Shown here in pieces: positions 35,498 through 46,990 of a DNA stretch of 64,000 bases; position 1 is the stretch's first letter, and each line of letters starts with the position of its first letter. Made by a program: the position numbers and the translations under genes. The notes beneath the pieces are model-generated. The model was given only the letters and a program-made list of their open reading frames with translations. It was not told the DNA's origin and made no database searches. The DNA is from Lepas anatifera (taxonomy: Eukaryota > Arthropoda > Thecostraca > Lepadidae), in NCBI GenBank assembly GCA_034440635.1, contig JAOTON010002073.1, forward strand, positions 186,001 to 250,000. The letters are read 5' to 3'.

Positions 35498-35958
35498 TTA
35501 AAGGGAATGTGGCACCTCTATCACGTGATTTTAACTGAGATAGCCAAGTTGTAAAGCATGCCGGAAAACCCGGTACTCTATATATCATTTGTCTTGAAAC
35601 ATAATATTTCCGTATAGAAAAACTAAAAACTAGCTGAAATGTATCCGATATGTACCCTTAGCAGCAGGCCACTACTGTAAGCTTTTGGTGTGACGACATA
35701 TGCTGACGTCACGATGAGTATCAGCCCATCAGAGCCCTTGAAGCCTATTGAATATGGTAGTGGTTGCCAGATCATTGCATCATCCACAGGCAGATATGTA
35801 TTTCGTTCTCAAGAGGAGCATTTTAAAAATCAAAATATTGATCTTGTTGTACATTTTTTCAGAGAAATAATGGACGCTTCCATGACTTATGCCTTAAACT
35901 TCCCCTAATTACACTAAATTTCAGGATACGACCAAGGTGCCATATCTCCTTTTTTCAT
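35498..35958. mobile_element. TTAA miniature element, family 2, copy 1
   Basis: It starts TTAA then AGGGAATGTGGCACCT and ends near AAGGTGCCATATCTCCTT, a degraded inverted copy. It is collinear with the better preserved copy at 61,365-61,822 (shared AACTGAGATAGCCAAGTTGT, CTGACGTCACGATGAG, GGTAGTGGTTGCCAGATC). It carries a CRE-like TGACGTCA. It has no coding capacity; a 72-codon open frame inside is incidental. Confidence 0.8.
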
Positions 35959-36380
35959 GCAATTCTATTGCTAGAAAAGGTCCGCCATCCATTTAAACGG
36001 GTAGCCAGGCGTGCCCCCTCCGCGATCCCAACGACAACAGTACCCTTACGTTAACACCACCAGAACATAAAATATTACAAGTCGCGGCACGCCCTGCTAG
36101 GAAAAAGAAAGTAACTTAAAGAAAGCATAATAAATATCATACTATTAGTAAAAACTGCCAGTAGTAACTCCCTGTAAATATACAGGGAGCAGGAATACAG
36201 GTCTATTTAGGTTAAATGCACAATAATTTAGCTCATTACCGGTTAGATTGTAAGTCTTTTTCCAAACGGGACTACCCAAAACTGGAGATTCGTGTCAGCC
36301 CCTCCGAGATTCTGGCGAAAAGATGGAGGCCTAGTAACATTCGCCAGAGAACTCGGAAGACAGTAAGCAAATTAGGGCAG
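35959..36380. other. Unassigned sequence between transposons
   Basis: Nothing recognisable. A small perfect hairpin, CTCCCTGTA AATA TACAGGGAG, is present near 36,168-36,189. Confidence 0.4.
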
Positions 36381-36389
36381 ACATGCAGG

Positions 36390-36719
36390 CATAGGCAAGC
36401 AAGCAAGCAAGCAAGCAAGCAGGCAAATTGGCAAGCAAGCGCAGCAGGGAGTCAGACACACGCACGCACGCACACACGACACACACACACACACACACAC
36501 ACATCCGAATCCACGCACGCACGCCTGCCTACACATCCACACACGCGCACGTACACACACACACACACCGAGTACCGCAGTCACCCATCCACACACGGTA
36601 GACATCCACCTTCCCACCCACAAGTACTCCCTCTCGCCCACCTACAAGCACACCATCCCACTCACATACACGCACGCCCACACCCACACACATTGTGCTC
36701 CGGTACATCATCACCACCA
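36390..36719. repeat. Compound simple-sequence region
   Basis: (GCAA)n at about 36,395-36,425 is followed by (CACG)n, (CA)n and C/A-rich sequence up to the LINE 3' end. The long open frames across it on both strands are low-complexity artefacts. Confidence 0.9.
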
Positions 36720-39645
36720 TCAGCGCCGGTCATCGAGGCTCATTATTAAGAATTCTATAATTGCAAAAGAATACTTCTCTGATATATTTTTAAGCACATG
36801 TTTGTTTAGACGAACTTCCGTTATACATTTAAAGGTTGGACACATAGTTTTGTTCCAAATTTCAGGTGCAGAGCATGCCAGAGCAAATTTCCTATAATTC
36901 GTTGTAGCCTGAGGTATTTCAAAGTGTCTAATCAATCTCGTATTAGTTGTTCTGTATTTCTGAAAAAGAGACGATATCACATCTGGCATTGTACCATCCA
37001 ATACTTTCGACAATATAATAACTTTTTGTTCTGAGACTAGTTCAGGGAATTTAAGTATTCTTAATTTTAGAAACAGTTCATTTGTGTGGTAATAATAGGG
37101 TTTTTTGTCGATGATTCGAATAGCGCGTTTCTGTAATTTTATGATCTTATCGAGAGTGGATTCGTAATTACTACCCCAAACCATTGCACAATAATTTAGA
37201 TGGGGCAATATAAAGGCGTTATACAAATGAGTGAGTTCGTGCGATGATAGGAAATACTTGGCTCTGCTCATGATTCCTAAATTTCTACTTATAATCGAAG
37301 ACACATGAAGGATGTGCGAATTCCACTTAAGCTTTTCGTCAATATAAACGCCAAGATACTTTACAGTTTCTTCACGTTTAAGCTGCATTCCATGTAGTCT
37401 TACATCAAAATTTCTAATGTTAGCGCTAGAATAAAGCTGATAATGAGATTTTGAAGCATTTAGAGACAAACGATTGGACTGAAATCATATTAACACTTCT
37501 GGAAGAACTTTATGGATTTTTGACTGTACACTTCTCACATCATCCCCGAGATTATAATAGCAGTATCATCTGCAAATAAGTAAAATCTAGTTTGAATGGA
37601 CACTCGATACAGATCATTAATGTATATAATAAATAATAGTGGTCCTAGTATTGATCCCTGTGGTACTCCCGTCCTTAATTGTTTTGCATGAGAGATGACC
37701 CCCTTAATTTTAGTCCTCTGAAATCTGTTAGTTAGATATGAAGAAATAATATTATACAATTTACCCTTAATACCAATGTGATTTAATTTTTGCAATAGTA
37801 TGCCTAGACTAACCGTATCGAATGCTTTTTTCAAGTCTAAATAAATTCCACATGATGTGTTACCCTTTTCTAAAGATTTTGTTACGCTCTCGTAAAGATG
37901 TACCAGAGGCATGTACGTACTATGCTTTTTCTAAAGCCGAACTGAAATGAATATAAGATGTTATTTTAGATCAAATAATCAGACATATATTGGTATAGTA
38001 CCCGTTCCAAAACTCTGGAGAAGATGGGTAACAATGAAATAGGTCTATAGTTCGCAAATCTATCTTTTTCACCTGATTTAAATATAGGGACCACTACTGC
38101 TTCTTTTAACATCTTTGGGACTATACCTTTCTTAAGACATAGGTTGAAAAAATAAGTCAAATTACAAAGACAACTTTTATATGTACGATGCAGAATCTTT
38201 GTGCTAATTCCATCAATGCCACCACCCACTTGTTTTAGTGATTTGATGATATTTTCTATCTGTTGTTGGTTTGATGAAAGTTCAGCCGTAAATGGTGGGT
38301 GTGAGTAATTTTCGAGATATTCTATAGGATTTATGTTCGAAACAGGAATGTCTTTTTTAAGTGTTGATCCAATTGTAGCAAAAAATCGTTAAATCCATTC
38401 GCTATGTCATCATCTTTGTGCTCCCCGGAACTATTATCAAAAAACACAGAGGGATATGATGTACTTTTCAAAGTGTTTCGATTCATAATTTCATCCAAAA
38501 GTTTCCACGTTTGTTTTCCATCCCCCTCATGAGCTTCAAACTCAGACATATAGTATTTCCTTTTACTTTCCTTAATAATTTTAGTCAGGTAGTTTCTATA
38601 AAGTTTATATTTATTTTCATGTTGTCTCAGCACAGGATCATTTTCACTATTTGTTTTTTTCCTATTTTTGTGTGAAATATACCTATGATACAGTTTGTTC
38701 TTATAATTTATAGACGCTAGTATCACTGGAGAAATCCACGGTTTAATTGGAGTTTTCCTTCTACATGGTTTTAAATGATTTCGAAAATTTATCAATTCCA
38801 GTTTTATAAGTATTTATAAGAACTTCACAAGCCACATCAGGATCATTGATGTTTTGAAAATTGGCTAATTCCGAAACAATATAATCATTGAGTTCTTTTT
38901 CTTTGTGCCAGTCTAAAGTATTTATCATAATTGCCGTTTTTGTATTAACTAATATTTTTTTAAAGTTATATATATAGGTAAATGATCAGATATATCAGTT
39001 ACAATTATACCTGAATGTGCAACTTGATCTGTATTACTGACAAAAAAGTTATCCAATAAGGTATGAGAATTTGATGCAAACCTAGTTGCCTTTGAGACCA
39101 GAGGCAAAAGGTTGTATGATAACATCAGGGTTAGAAACTTATGTGCGTTTTTGTCATCTTTAGTCTTTAATAAATCATAGTTGAAGTCCCCTGCCAATAC
39201 ATAGTCATTTTTACACGGATTTATTGAGTCCAAAACCTTTTCAAAATGTTCCAGAAAGCTATTGCTATCCTGGTTTGGAGGTTTATAAACCTCACCAACC
39301 ACAAAATGTTTCCCATGTTTATCTCCTGCGTTCTCTACTTCTACAAAAGTGGATTCTATTTGTTCAAACTCGAGATCTGCCCTTCTTCTAGAGGTATATT
39401 TTTTGTTCACATATATTGCTGTTCCTCCCCCCTGATTATTTTCCCGACTCGATGAATATAGTTCATATTCATCTATATTAAAATATTTTTCGATTTCTTT
39501 TTTCAGCCATGTCTCCGCGATGCAAATAATAGACCAAGTTATGCCAGATTGTGATGAAAGGTTTTGATTTCATCAAACTTTTTTTGATTGATCGCGCATT
39601 TATATGGATAATTTGAAAACTATTTGATATATTCATTTTAATGGG
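36720..39645 (-). mobile_element. Degraded LINE (Jockey/CR1-like non-LTR retrotransposon)
   Basis: Read on the minus strand from ~39,640, the pieces in order are as follows. First an APE-type endonuclease (FQIIHINARSI, QGGGTAIYVN, VLAGDFNYDLL, SDHLPIYITL). Then a linker (KPWISPVILASINYKNKLY). Then reverse transcriptase (FANYRPISLLPIFSRVLERV, IYLDLKKAFDTV, LRTGVPQGSILGPLLF, and the FADD catalytic box near 37,565). Last comes a C-terminal region (VKYLGVYIDEKLKWNSHI, ILPHLNYCAMVWG) ending near 36,720, next to a CACCAT-rich tail. The blocks are separated by frameshifts and stops at about 38,800-38,950, 38,230-38,330, 37,910-37,970 and 37,470-37,535, so it is inactive. It is near full length for a single-ORF LINE. 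The clade assignment is by motif impression only. Confidence 0.85.
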
Positions 39646-40049
39646 AGGTACATACTATTCACATTTATTTGTTATTTCAATAAATTGATGGTTTAAATCA
39701 GAAGTATCTTCAAGTATATATCTTTAAAAGGATTCTCAAACATTTCAGAGAACATCACGACATATATCTTCTAGGTCTTGGCTTGCACCTGTCAATGTAT
39801 CGCTGTGTGTATTATAGCTTTGTTTGGTGTTCAGTTTTATCAGAATTGAAAATGCAGTTAAGGCAACCCCGAACGACCAACGCTTGATAAGGAGCAACGA
39901 CGTCCTGTCTAAGATTCATACGTGCAAACTGAAAAAAACTACTAGATATGCATTAAGCTTTTTCTGTCCAACATCTGGGGAATCTAGAACAATACTATAA
40001 ATACTAATAATACTAGAAAGAATTATTAAATACTAAGATAAAGGTAAGA
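39646..40049. other. Unassigned AT-rich sequence
   Basis: No gene or repeat recognised. It lies upstream of the LINE 5' end and before a GC-rich island. Confidence 0.4.
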
Positions 40050-40262
40050 TTTAACGCGAAGATTCGGTCGCCGCGGCTAATCGACCGCGGCGACCGAAGA
40101 CCCGGAGCCGCAGAGTGGCCGCCGCGGCGGGCGGCGGGAGGCCGTCCCGGTACAGCGACCGGCGGATACGAAACCACGCAACCGTAGAGCGGACGTCACC
40201 CGCCCACGGCCGGACGGCCAGCCGTCGGCAAGCCGCGGCGGCGCCAGCCCCCAATAAGCAGC
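40050..40262. promoter_or_regulatory. GC-rich (CpG) island with strong hairpin
   Basis: This is an abrupt GC- and CpG-rich block in AT-rich surroundings. It contains the perfect 14-bp stem TTCGGTCGCCGCGG (40,063-40,076) paired with 40,085-40,098 across an 8-base loop, then CCGCCGCGGCGGGCGG and GGCCGGACGGCC. It may be a promoter island or a transposon end; no exon could be assigned to it. Confidence 0.4.
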
Positions 40263-40564
40263 CAGGGCAAAACAAAAGAGAAAAAACAATTTCACATGAA
40301 GACCTTTTTCCTCGAACAACCACTGATGCTTGCTGGCAATGCTACTTGTATCAAAATGAAGGTGATAACACATGTACCATAACACCATTTCTTCTGTCCC
40401 TATCCCGCAAAAATTCAAGGTGGCTCACCCGCCTCCTAAACTGACATAAGAACAATTTTTATGATCAAGTTAACATAAATATAATCTTGGCCTAGATATC
40501 AACCAATATTTCACACACACAAAAACATTTGAGGCTGGTTGTCACAAAAATATCTATAATTTAT

Positions 40565-40738
40565 CATAAAGAGCAAGAAAGAAAGAAGGAGGCAAGGGAG
40601 AAAGGGAGCTTAGAAGAGAAGGGGGAGAGAGCGCGCGAGAGAGAGAGGGGGAGAGAAGCAGGGAGGAAGAAGATGGAAGGAATTAAGAAGGAGGAGCAGG
40701 GAGAGAGGGTGGAAGGAAGTAAGGAAGAGATGCACTGA
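40565..40738 (+). repeat. Polypurine (GA-rich) tract
   Basis: About 170 bases are almost all A or G on the + strand (AGGGAGAAAGGGAGCTTAG, GAGAGAGAGGGGGAGAG). This gives a low-complexity open frame rich in Glu, Lys and Arg. Mirror-symmetric purine tracts of this type can form triplex DNA. Confidence 0.85.
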
Positions 40739-41394
40739 GGGAGTGTGGAGACGTCCTGACCAAGAGGCTAAACAATGGTATACACCTATGAGTAAGCCGA
40801 ACCGTACAGCATTCCATTAGGGTCAGCATGGGTCTCTTTCTCACCACATTTGTAGCCCATGTCTCCTACAGCTGATTGCGAGCCAGCACTCCAAACAGCT
40901 CCATGAACATAATTTGATTCACGCATGAACATAATTTGATTCATGCTTTAACATTCAAAACCAGCAAATTCGTCCAGATCTAAACTAAGGAACGACAAAA
41001 TCAGCTGAAGCAACGACAAAACAGTAGAGACACTACAGTGACACAACATTATTCGTCGGATCAGCAATATTCAACTCGGATGATGCGTGTATTTGTTTTC
41101 GCGCGTTGCCATGGCCATAAGTGTCGCCACCGGCAAAAAAGTGGGGGGGGCCAGTCAAACTTCTACCTGATGCTGACAAAAAACTTCCAACATCAGTACC
41201 AAAAACTGTTCGAATTTGGGCTCCTCGTTGCCTTCCGCAGCAGCTGGATATAAGAATGTCCGGCTTTCTCCTATTTTGACTGAGATCAGGAAATTTTTGG
41301 CTAAAAAGTGGGGGGCCTGGCCCCCTGGCCCCCTTTTCCGACGCGTATGGCCATGGCAACACCGAACAATACTGTTGCCTCTCACCTGTTACTC

Positions 41395-41545
41395 TGTGGA
41401 CTCGCGCGCCGGCCGCGCCCGGGTCAGGGACCAGGTCAGGGGCTGACCCGATGTCATGACGTCAGAGCGCCCGGGGAGGCGACTGGGCACTGCTGAAATC
41501 CAGCGCGGAGCCGAGTGCCGCGGCCCCGGACGGGTTCACGTAACT
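41395..41545. promoter_or_regulatory. GC-rich island with CRE-type palindrome
   Basis: CpG-rich sequence (CGCGCGCCGGCCGCGCCCGG) with TGACGTCA at 41,457-41,464, a consensus CREB/ATF site. No exon or transcript could be linked to it. Confidence 0.3.
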
Positions 41546-41597
41546 GTCAATAACTGAGAGTGATGAAGATAAAAATGTTTCAATTTTCTAATCCAGT

Positions 41598-41822
41598 AGG
41601 CATTGGCGGACGCGGGGGGCCATTCTGGCCATGGCCCCCCTCCCCAAAGCGCTGGAGGAGGGGCAAACTATACTACTTCCCCCAAACGCCGGATAAATTT
41701 GTGAAAAAGGTGTTAACACTAGGTCTGTAGAGCAAAAAAATATTCGCTCCCACCCTCCCCTCAAGAGGAGAGGCAGAAATGAGTTTGGCCCCTCCAAACT
41801 CGGGTCTGCGTCTGCCCCTGTC
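41598..41822. mobile_element. Short GC-palindromic miniature element (candidate)
   Basis: The left end has GGCGGACGCGGGGGGCC with the palindrome GGGGGCCATTCTGGCC followed by ATGGCCCCCC. The right end, inverted, has GGGGCAGACGCAGACC. The inverted match is partial. It has no coding potential. Confidence 0.35.
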
Positions 41823-41984
41823 AGTAGGTAGCTAACTTTTGTCGATCTGGCTCTTAATTCCTAGTCCGCTTGGAGGGGTGGGGAAATTTGGCTCCCTCCT
41901 GGTTTTCCCCGAATAACACATCTGTATACAGAACAACGCAACTCACAATACCTAATGCCTATGTAATTTGAGAAATCTAACCAA

Positions 41985-42375
41985 GTTTTTTAGGTCAGGT
42001 CAGTCATACCAGGTCAAGGAGCTATTTAAGGTCAAACGATCCGACGTCAAAACCCAAAATCACGAATTTGAAGCGGCGTCAAAAGATCATCTGCCATTTG
42101 ATCTCTTTCAAAATTTCATAGTATATATTGCCATTAGGGTTACAAATCTGTGATTTCAGACTTGTCATATTTTTTACCTTAGATGGAGTAAATGTTTTGG
42201 TCACCCCATTAAATGTCTGTATTGAAAAGGAAAAGGCTCTTTCTCTGTAAATACGGGATAGATTACCTCGACAACCTCATATCATATATTTGGAGCACTT
42301 TTCTGACCATCAAGTCGATTGATTGAGCAGTTGACCTCTAGGAGGTCACGTGAGGTCACCTAAGCAGGCTGTGAT
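41985..42375. repeat. AGGTCA-rich repeat fragment
   Basis: The sequence holds AGGTCAGGTCAGTCATACCA, GGTCAAGG and CTAGGAGGTCACGTGAGGTC, words like those in the bodies of the TIR elements elsewhere in the window. Ends are not defined. Confidence 0.4.
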
Positions 42376-42404
42376 TGCGTTGGCAGTATCTTAGCACACT
42401 GAAT

Positions 42405-42456
<52 letters not shown>
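42405..42456. repeat. (TA)n tract, left flank of Penelope fragment
   Basis: TA dinucleotides ending in TATGTATATATGTATG just before the Penelope coding fragment. Confidence 0.95.
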
Positions 42457-42460
<4 letters not shown>

Positions 42461-43221
42461 GGTTAGTACACTAACCAGAAAACCACACCACTGAAGCAAA
42501 CCAACGTAGTATACCAATACAAATGTACTGCCCGGGAACTGTGCAACCCGCGAGGTATACTACGTTGGTCACACAACCACTACACTCAGCCGCAGACTGA
42601 CAATGCACCTCCAAGACGGTGCTCCTAAGAAACACACCCTTGACCAGCACAGCATCACCCTCACCCGCAACATGCTCACATCAAACACTAAGATTATAGC
42701 ACACTGCAATGACCGGCGACGACTAACAACACTTGAAACCATCATCATTCGCAACAAGTCGCCGGTCATAAACATTCAGACTAAACAGCTCACTACGCTA
42801 CCACTTTACGATAGGAAAATTTAGTTCACACTCAGCGGACATATTTATTTATATACATATATATTTTCTGCTTCCACTAAACAGAGGGTTCACAAAACAG
42901 ACTGCAGCGTTCCACTCATTTGAATAAAAACAAAGAAATGCGATTCATCGTGAGATACATTAACCAGTGTTATATTACTTGTGTGTTTATTATTATGTAA
43001 CTTGAAACTTGTAGTGTCAAAATAACATGAATATGTCTTACGTAAGACGAAACGTCGAATTATGTCTTTTTCTAATGTTTTACACCAGTATGACGAGAAT
43101 GACCGAAGCCTAATACAAAAACTCGAGTCGACCACGAAGAAACTTATCAACGCCAAAGAAGCTGTAATATTCAACGAAGCTTGTATAAAAGAACGACTTC
43201 TTCCGAAATATTCGAACATTA

Positions 43222-43222
<1 letters not shown>
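42457..43222 (+). mobile_element. Penelope-like element, 5'-truncated third copy
   Basis: It starts directly after (TA)n with the end of the protein: NVVYQYKC, then one base out of frame EVYYVGHTTTTLSRRLTMHL and TLTRNMLTSNTKIIAH, stopping at 42,824. This is the GIY-YIG endonuclease and C-terminus. After ~240 bp comes an N-terminal-type segment (43,062-43,222) with RSLIQKLESTTKKLINAKEA and IKERLLPKYSN, which ends in (TA)n. The order C-terminus, spacer, N-terminus, (TA)n is the same as in the pair at 19,992-24,607. The protein is clearly divergent from that pair, so it belongs to another lineage. Confidence 0.8.
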
Positions 43223-43287
<65 letters not shown>

Positions 43288-43300
43288 TTATATATTTGAC
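43223..43300. repeat. (TA)n tract, right flank of Penelope fragment
   Basis: Long TA repeat with TTTATATATTTATA at its end. Confidence 0.95.
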
Positions 43301-43659
43301 ATACACAGCATCTCCACTATCCATGTGGCTATTCTGACGCCGGTCGTAATGAAGATGAGGGACATGTAAATGACAAACTTAAGCAAAAACACACTGTAGG
43401 ATAAGGATAAGGATAGGATGGTTGATGGGGAAGGACAAGGATTATCCACGGGGAGGGTCGCCACAGGCGCCGCGCTCAACCCATGGAGTGAGGAAGTGGG
43501 ACTTGATGAAGGGATCCAGTGAAAAAAACATGGAAAACAACAAACAAACAAGGCGTGACGATGACGGTGATGATGAATTATTCTCGTTATTTGTCGACTG
43601 GTCTCTCTTTTCATTCTTCGCTTTTGTCTTCGTGATTCCTCGTTTTCGTTTCTCAGGTC

Positions 43660-44904
43660 TTAACCCTATTTCCGTCAGGCTCCCGGCTACCCCTATTTCC
43701 GGCAGGGGGGCAATATCGGCCCCCCTAAGATCTCGTAATCTAACCGGCCGATTTTGAAAATTCAAAGTGCCATAGATTCCTCTGCTGCTAAACTTTATTT
43801 TGGAAAAAAGAAAATTTCAAAATTTTTATTTTTAGGAGAAGGTCGTGCAAAATATACAATTTTTGTGTATTTTTTAGATTTTCCATAACCCTTGTCTCTG
43901 TTGTACGATTTTCACAAAACTAGTTCAGATTTACAAATAATTGTCCCAAAATTTTCATATACTCGAGTTACGCAAAAATTCGAAATTCAATGGCAGTTCC
44001 AGGACCAGGACTATGAGGGGAAATATATACAACCTAAAAAGTTTTTACGCGGATTAGAAGCCGTCATATACTGCTTGGCATCTTTGAAACATAAATAAAT
44101 GAGAAAAAAAGTGAAAAACTCATCAGGGGCGGATGCAGTAAGGTAAAACAGTGGGGTAAAATACATACCAACAATATGCGAATGGTATGCATGAGTATAT
44201 TAGTCCCTCGACTAGTTGAAATTTAATTTCTGATAATTTTTACCCTCCCATGGCAGCTCTGGGAAAGGGGGTGACATAGGTGGATCAAGGACTCGCCGTG
44301 GGGGGGTGGGGGTGATTGGAAACACATTTTCAATATACAACGATATTGAGTCGCGGCGGTGATACTGGCTGGGAATATACATTTTGAAAATGTGTAGTGA
44401 CTGGACACGCCTCTGGTAATCTAGAATTGGGTTATAACTATTTTGAATTTTCATATACCCAATTGTATTCGCCCTGACACGGCTGTAAGCAGTCTTCTCA
44501 CTTACTAACGTTTAGTCCTTCTTGATAACATTCCCCCCATTTTGAACTGCTGTAACCGCCCCTGATGAATACAAATAGTGACAATTGTGAATGCACTATC
44601 ATCTCACATAAAAAATGATATAATAAAACCATATAACTGGTATCAGGATCAGCAGAGACGGCTTACTTTTACAAAAAACCCATCGGATACGATAATACTT
44701 GGTTTGTGGATAGAACCTCCCCAAAAACCCAGCCATAGATCCGCCCCTGGTAAATATATAATCTTGAAAATTTCAGAAAACCTGCCTGTACTAGTTTTAG
44801 GAAAAGTCAGGAAGTTTCAAAGTTCTATCGCAAGCCGTTTCGGAGATATTCTCGAAAAACCTGAAGGGGGGCAATATTAGCCCCCCTGCCGGAAATAGGG
44901 TTAA
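43660..44904. mobile_element. TTAA element with GC-rich subterminal palindromes
   Basis: The left end is TTAACCCTATTTCCG (43,660-43,674) and the right end its exact inverse CGGAAATAGGGTTAA (44,890-44,904). Both terminal TTAA copies fit a duplicated TTAA target. Next to the ends are AGGGGGGCAATATCGGCCCCCCT and, on the right, AGGGGGGCAATATTAGCCCCCCT, each nearly palindromic. The left end carries an extra ~25-bp partial repeat of the terminus. It contains a younger miniature element at 44,121-44,567. No coding region survives. Confidence 0.75.
44121..44567. mobile_element. Miniature element nested in the 43.66-kb element
   Basis: Perfect terminal inverted repeats CATCAGGGGCGG (44,121-44,132) and CCGCCCCTGATG (44,556-44,567). 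The CAGGGGCGGA-type end is common in small hAT-like non-autonomous elements; that assignment is inference. Another inverted AGGGGCGGATCTATGG word at 44,728-44,748 suggests a second related end nearby. Confidence 0.7.
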
Positions 44905-45516
44905 AAGATGATGATGTTGAATGTTCGGTTGATACATATCCTGAGAGGCCACTCCACATGCAAATGGTGTAGGTGCTCTCAAACTACAGTTGTTCCAATA
45001 TGTGTGCTCCTGGGGTATTTCTGTTTTCCTTTAAAATGTTGTCTTCAAGTTATACATCACTTTTTCTGTGTTCCTCTATTAACCTTGCCTTCAAGTTGTA
45101 TGCATCTTGAATCTTGTATTATAAGTTTAGTCTGGAAATGATATAAGCCGGTCAAGGCCTTCAAGGCGAACCTTGGCAGCAGACAATATTTTCAGTTTCT
45201 GATCCGGATACTTCTTTTTCCAAACGGCACTAAAAATCACGTGAGTCGCAGCGAAAAATCAAGCGAAAAATTAAGCTGCTAAATAATGATGAACGACCAA
45301 AAGTCAGGAAATATTCCGTATTTTATCTTCCTGTATCTCCTCCCACAAGTGTTTGACGCGAATGAAAATTAAATCATGATATAGCCGAGAAAAGTAGCAA
45401 TACACCATCGTAGTATCGACTCCGAGTTTAGGTTAAAACAGGATACATTTCGTTAATTTCTTCAGCATCGAAAACACGTCTTCCCCCTGTGAGCGACCGA
45501 CTCGAATGATATATGA
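44905..45516. other. Unassigned sequence
   Basis: Nothing recognised; ordinary composition, no long open frame with motifs. Confidence 0.4.

Positions 45517-45563
<47 letters not shown>
45517..45563. repeat. (TA)n microsatellite
   Basis: Pure TA repeat. Confidence 0.95.
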
Positions 45564-45568
<5 letters not shown>

Positions 45569-45589
45569 GGTTCTATTGTGGTTACCTTG

Positions 45590-46060
45590 CCACGGGCAGT
45601 CGACTGATGTCCACCATGACCATACCAGACCACCATGTGACCCTGACCTGGAATCTTGTCGGCCATTTTCAAAATTTGACCTAACAAGCTCATAATACAT
45701 ATAATTGCATTCGATTCCATGAGAGGACTTCAATGATGTCTAACGTTTTGCTCTGACTCAGCTCAGGAAACATCTGTAGGGGAAATCTACAATGCCCTAT
45801 CTATCTCTATGGAAGGTACAATAGGTGCAATGCCCTGTCTGCCGTGCCTATGGAACTTTATTTGACCTCTGATGACCTTGACATTGACCTGATCTAAAAA
45901 TAGCTTACATATATAATATTCGTCTTGTCAAGAGCTTTCGAATGTCGTCCGTAATTTTTCGTTAGCTTTTCAGAAAATGAGACATGGAGGTGATAAAATA
46001 AATCCCTCAGCGGGGTTCATCATACCTGGGACCCCAGAGGAGCGCAGGCTGAAAAAAACG
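45590..46060. repeat. AGGTCA-rich repeat fragment
   Basis: Contains TGACCCTGACCTGGAATC, TTTGACCTAACAAGCTCATA and CATTCGATTCCATGAGAGGA, matching in order parts of the elements at 4,870-4,950 and 7,500-7,570. Ends are undefined. Confidence 0.45.
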
Positions 46061-46639
46061 TTTTAGAGCTCTAAAAAGGTGTATTTTCACTACTGCCATA
46101 CAAAGTAACCCTTGTGCCCGTCCAGCTGCGACGAATATAATTCCGCCAAGCTTCTTGAGCAGGACTGGTAAATACGGCCTGATGGGTGGGCATGGCGCTA
46201 AGAACCACCAGTAAGTGTTTTCAAAATATTGAAACGTGCCGCGAGTCTTTGAATGAAAAAAATTTCAAAGACTAACATAGTCAATGATTTATAATTTAAA
46301 AATACGATACGAAACGTTTTCGGATATTCAAAAACTGATTTCATGCATGTAGGTTACAAATCATATTGGGAATGTGACGGATCATTGGTGACGTGTTGGG
46401 ATTCCAGGCTGCGAACTTGGATTCAAATTTCCGGCGAGAATACCAAATAAAGAATTCCTGATCACCCGCGTGCCTTTCCAACAGGCTGAGATTTGGCAAC
46501 GCTGCATGCCCCCAGCCGCCGGTGAGTGGTAAAGCCCACTGTAAGCGCCCGTTTGCAGCCCTGTTGGTGAAGTATCAGCGGCATTTTTGAGAGCGCCGAG
46601 GACGGGGTCAATGTGTACTGTCGGTTTGTACTCCTGCCG

Positions 46640-46990
46640 CTAGACGGCTGGCGGCCCGTGGTAAACTTGGGTCAGGCCACTGACGTCACGTGACGTGAGC
46701 CTAGTGCTGAGGTTTAATAATTGCTTAGCATTTGGAATAGGCGTGATTTGCTCTGTTTCGTAGAATATTCTAGATAGGCTGTTCTTGAGTCGTGAAAGGT
46801 CTGAGGCTTCAGTAGGAGGTGGGATGATTTCGATAGTGCGTATTGTATGTAGGGAATTTGACTGACGTCATGCGAATTGCTGCGGGCGCTATGTGGCGAC
46901 CTGGGTCGGCTGTCGAGGGGCGTTGGTCTTTTCGCTGACGGAAGCTGTGGTGACAAGATGTGCGTAGAGCCCGGCTGGCCTCCGTAAGTA
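46640..46990 (+). promoter_or_regulatory. Possible promoter region with CRE sites and splice donor
   Basis: TGACGTCACGTGACGTGA (46,681-46,698) combines a CRE palindrome and an E box, and a second TGACGTCA lies at 46,863-46,870. About 95 bases downstream an ATG at 46,958 opens nine codons that run into a donor-like CCTCC|GTAAGTAG at 46,984. This could be a short first coding exon, but no downstream exon was found. Confidence 0.2.

Noticed and set aside
36216..36749. 177-codon + frame and several minus frames
   Set aside because: Low-complexity His/Thr, Cys/Val translations of (CA)n, (CACG)n and (GCAA)n repeats.
40529..40738. Glu/Lys/Arg-rich 69-codon frame
   Set aside because: It is a translation of a polypurine tract.
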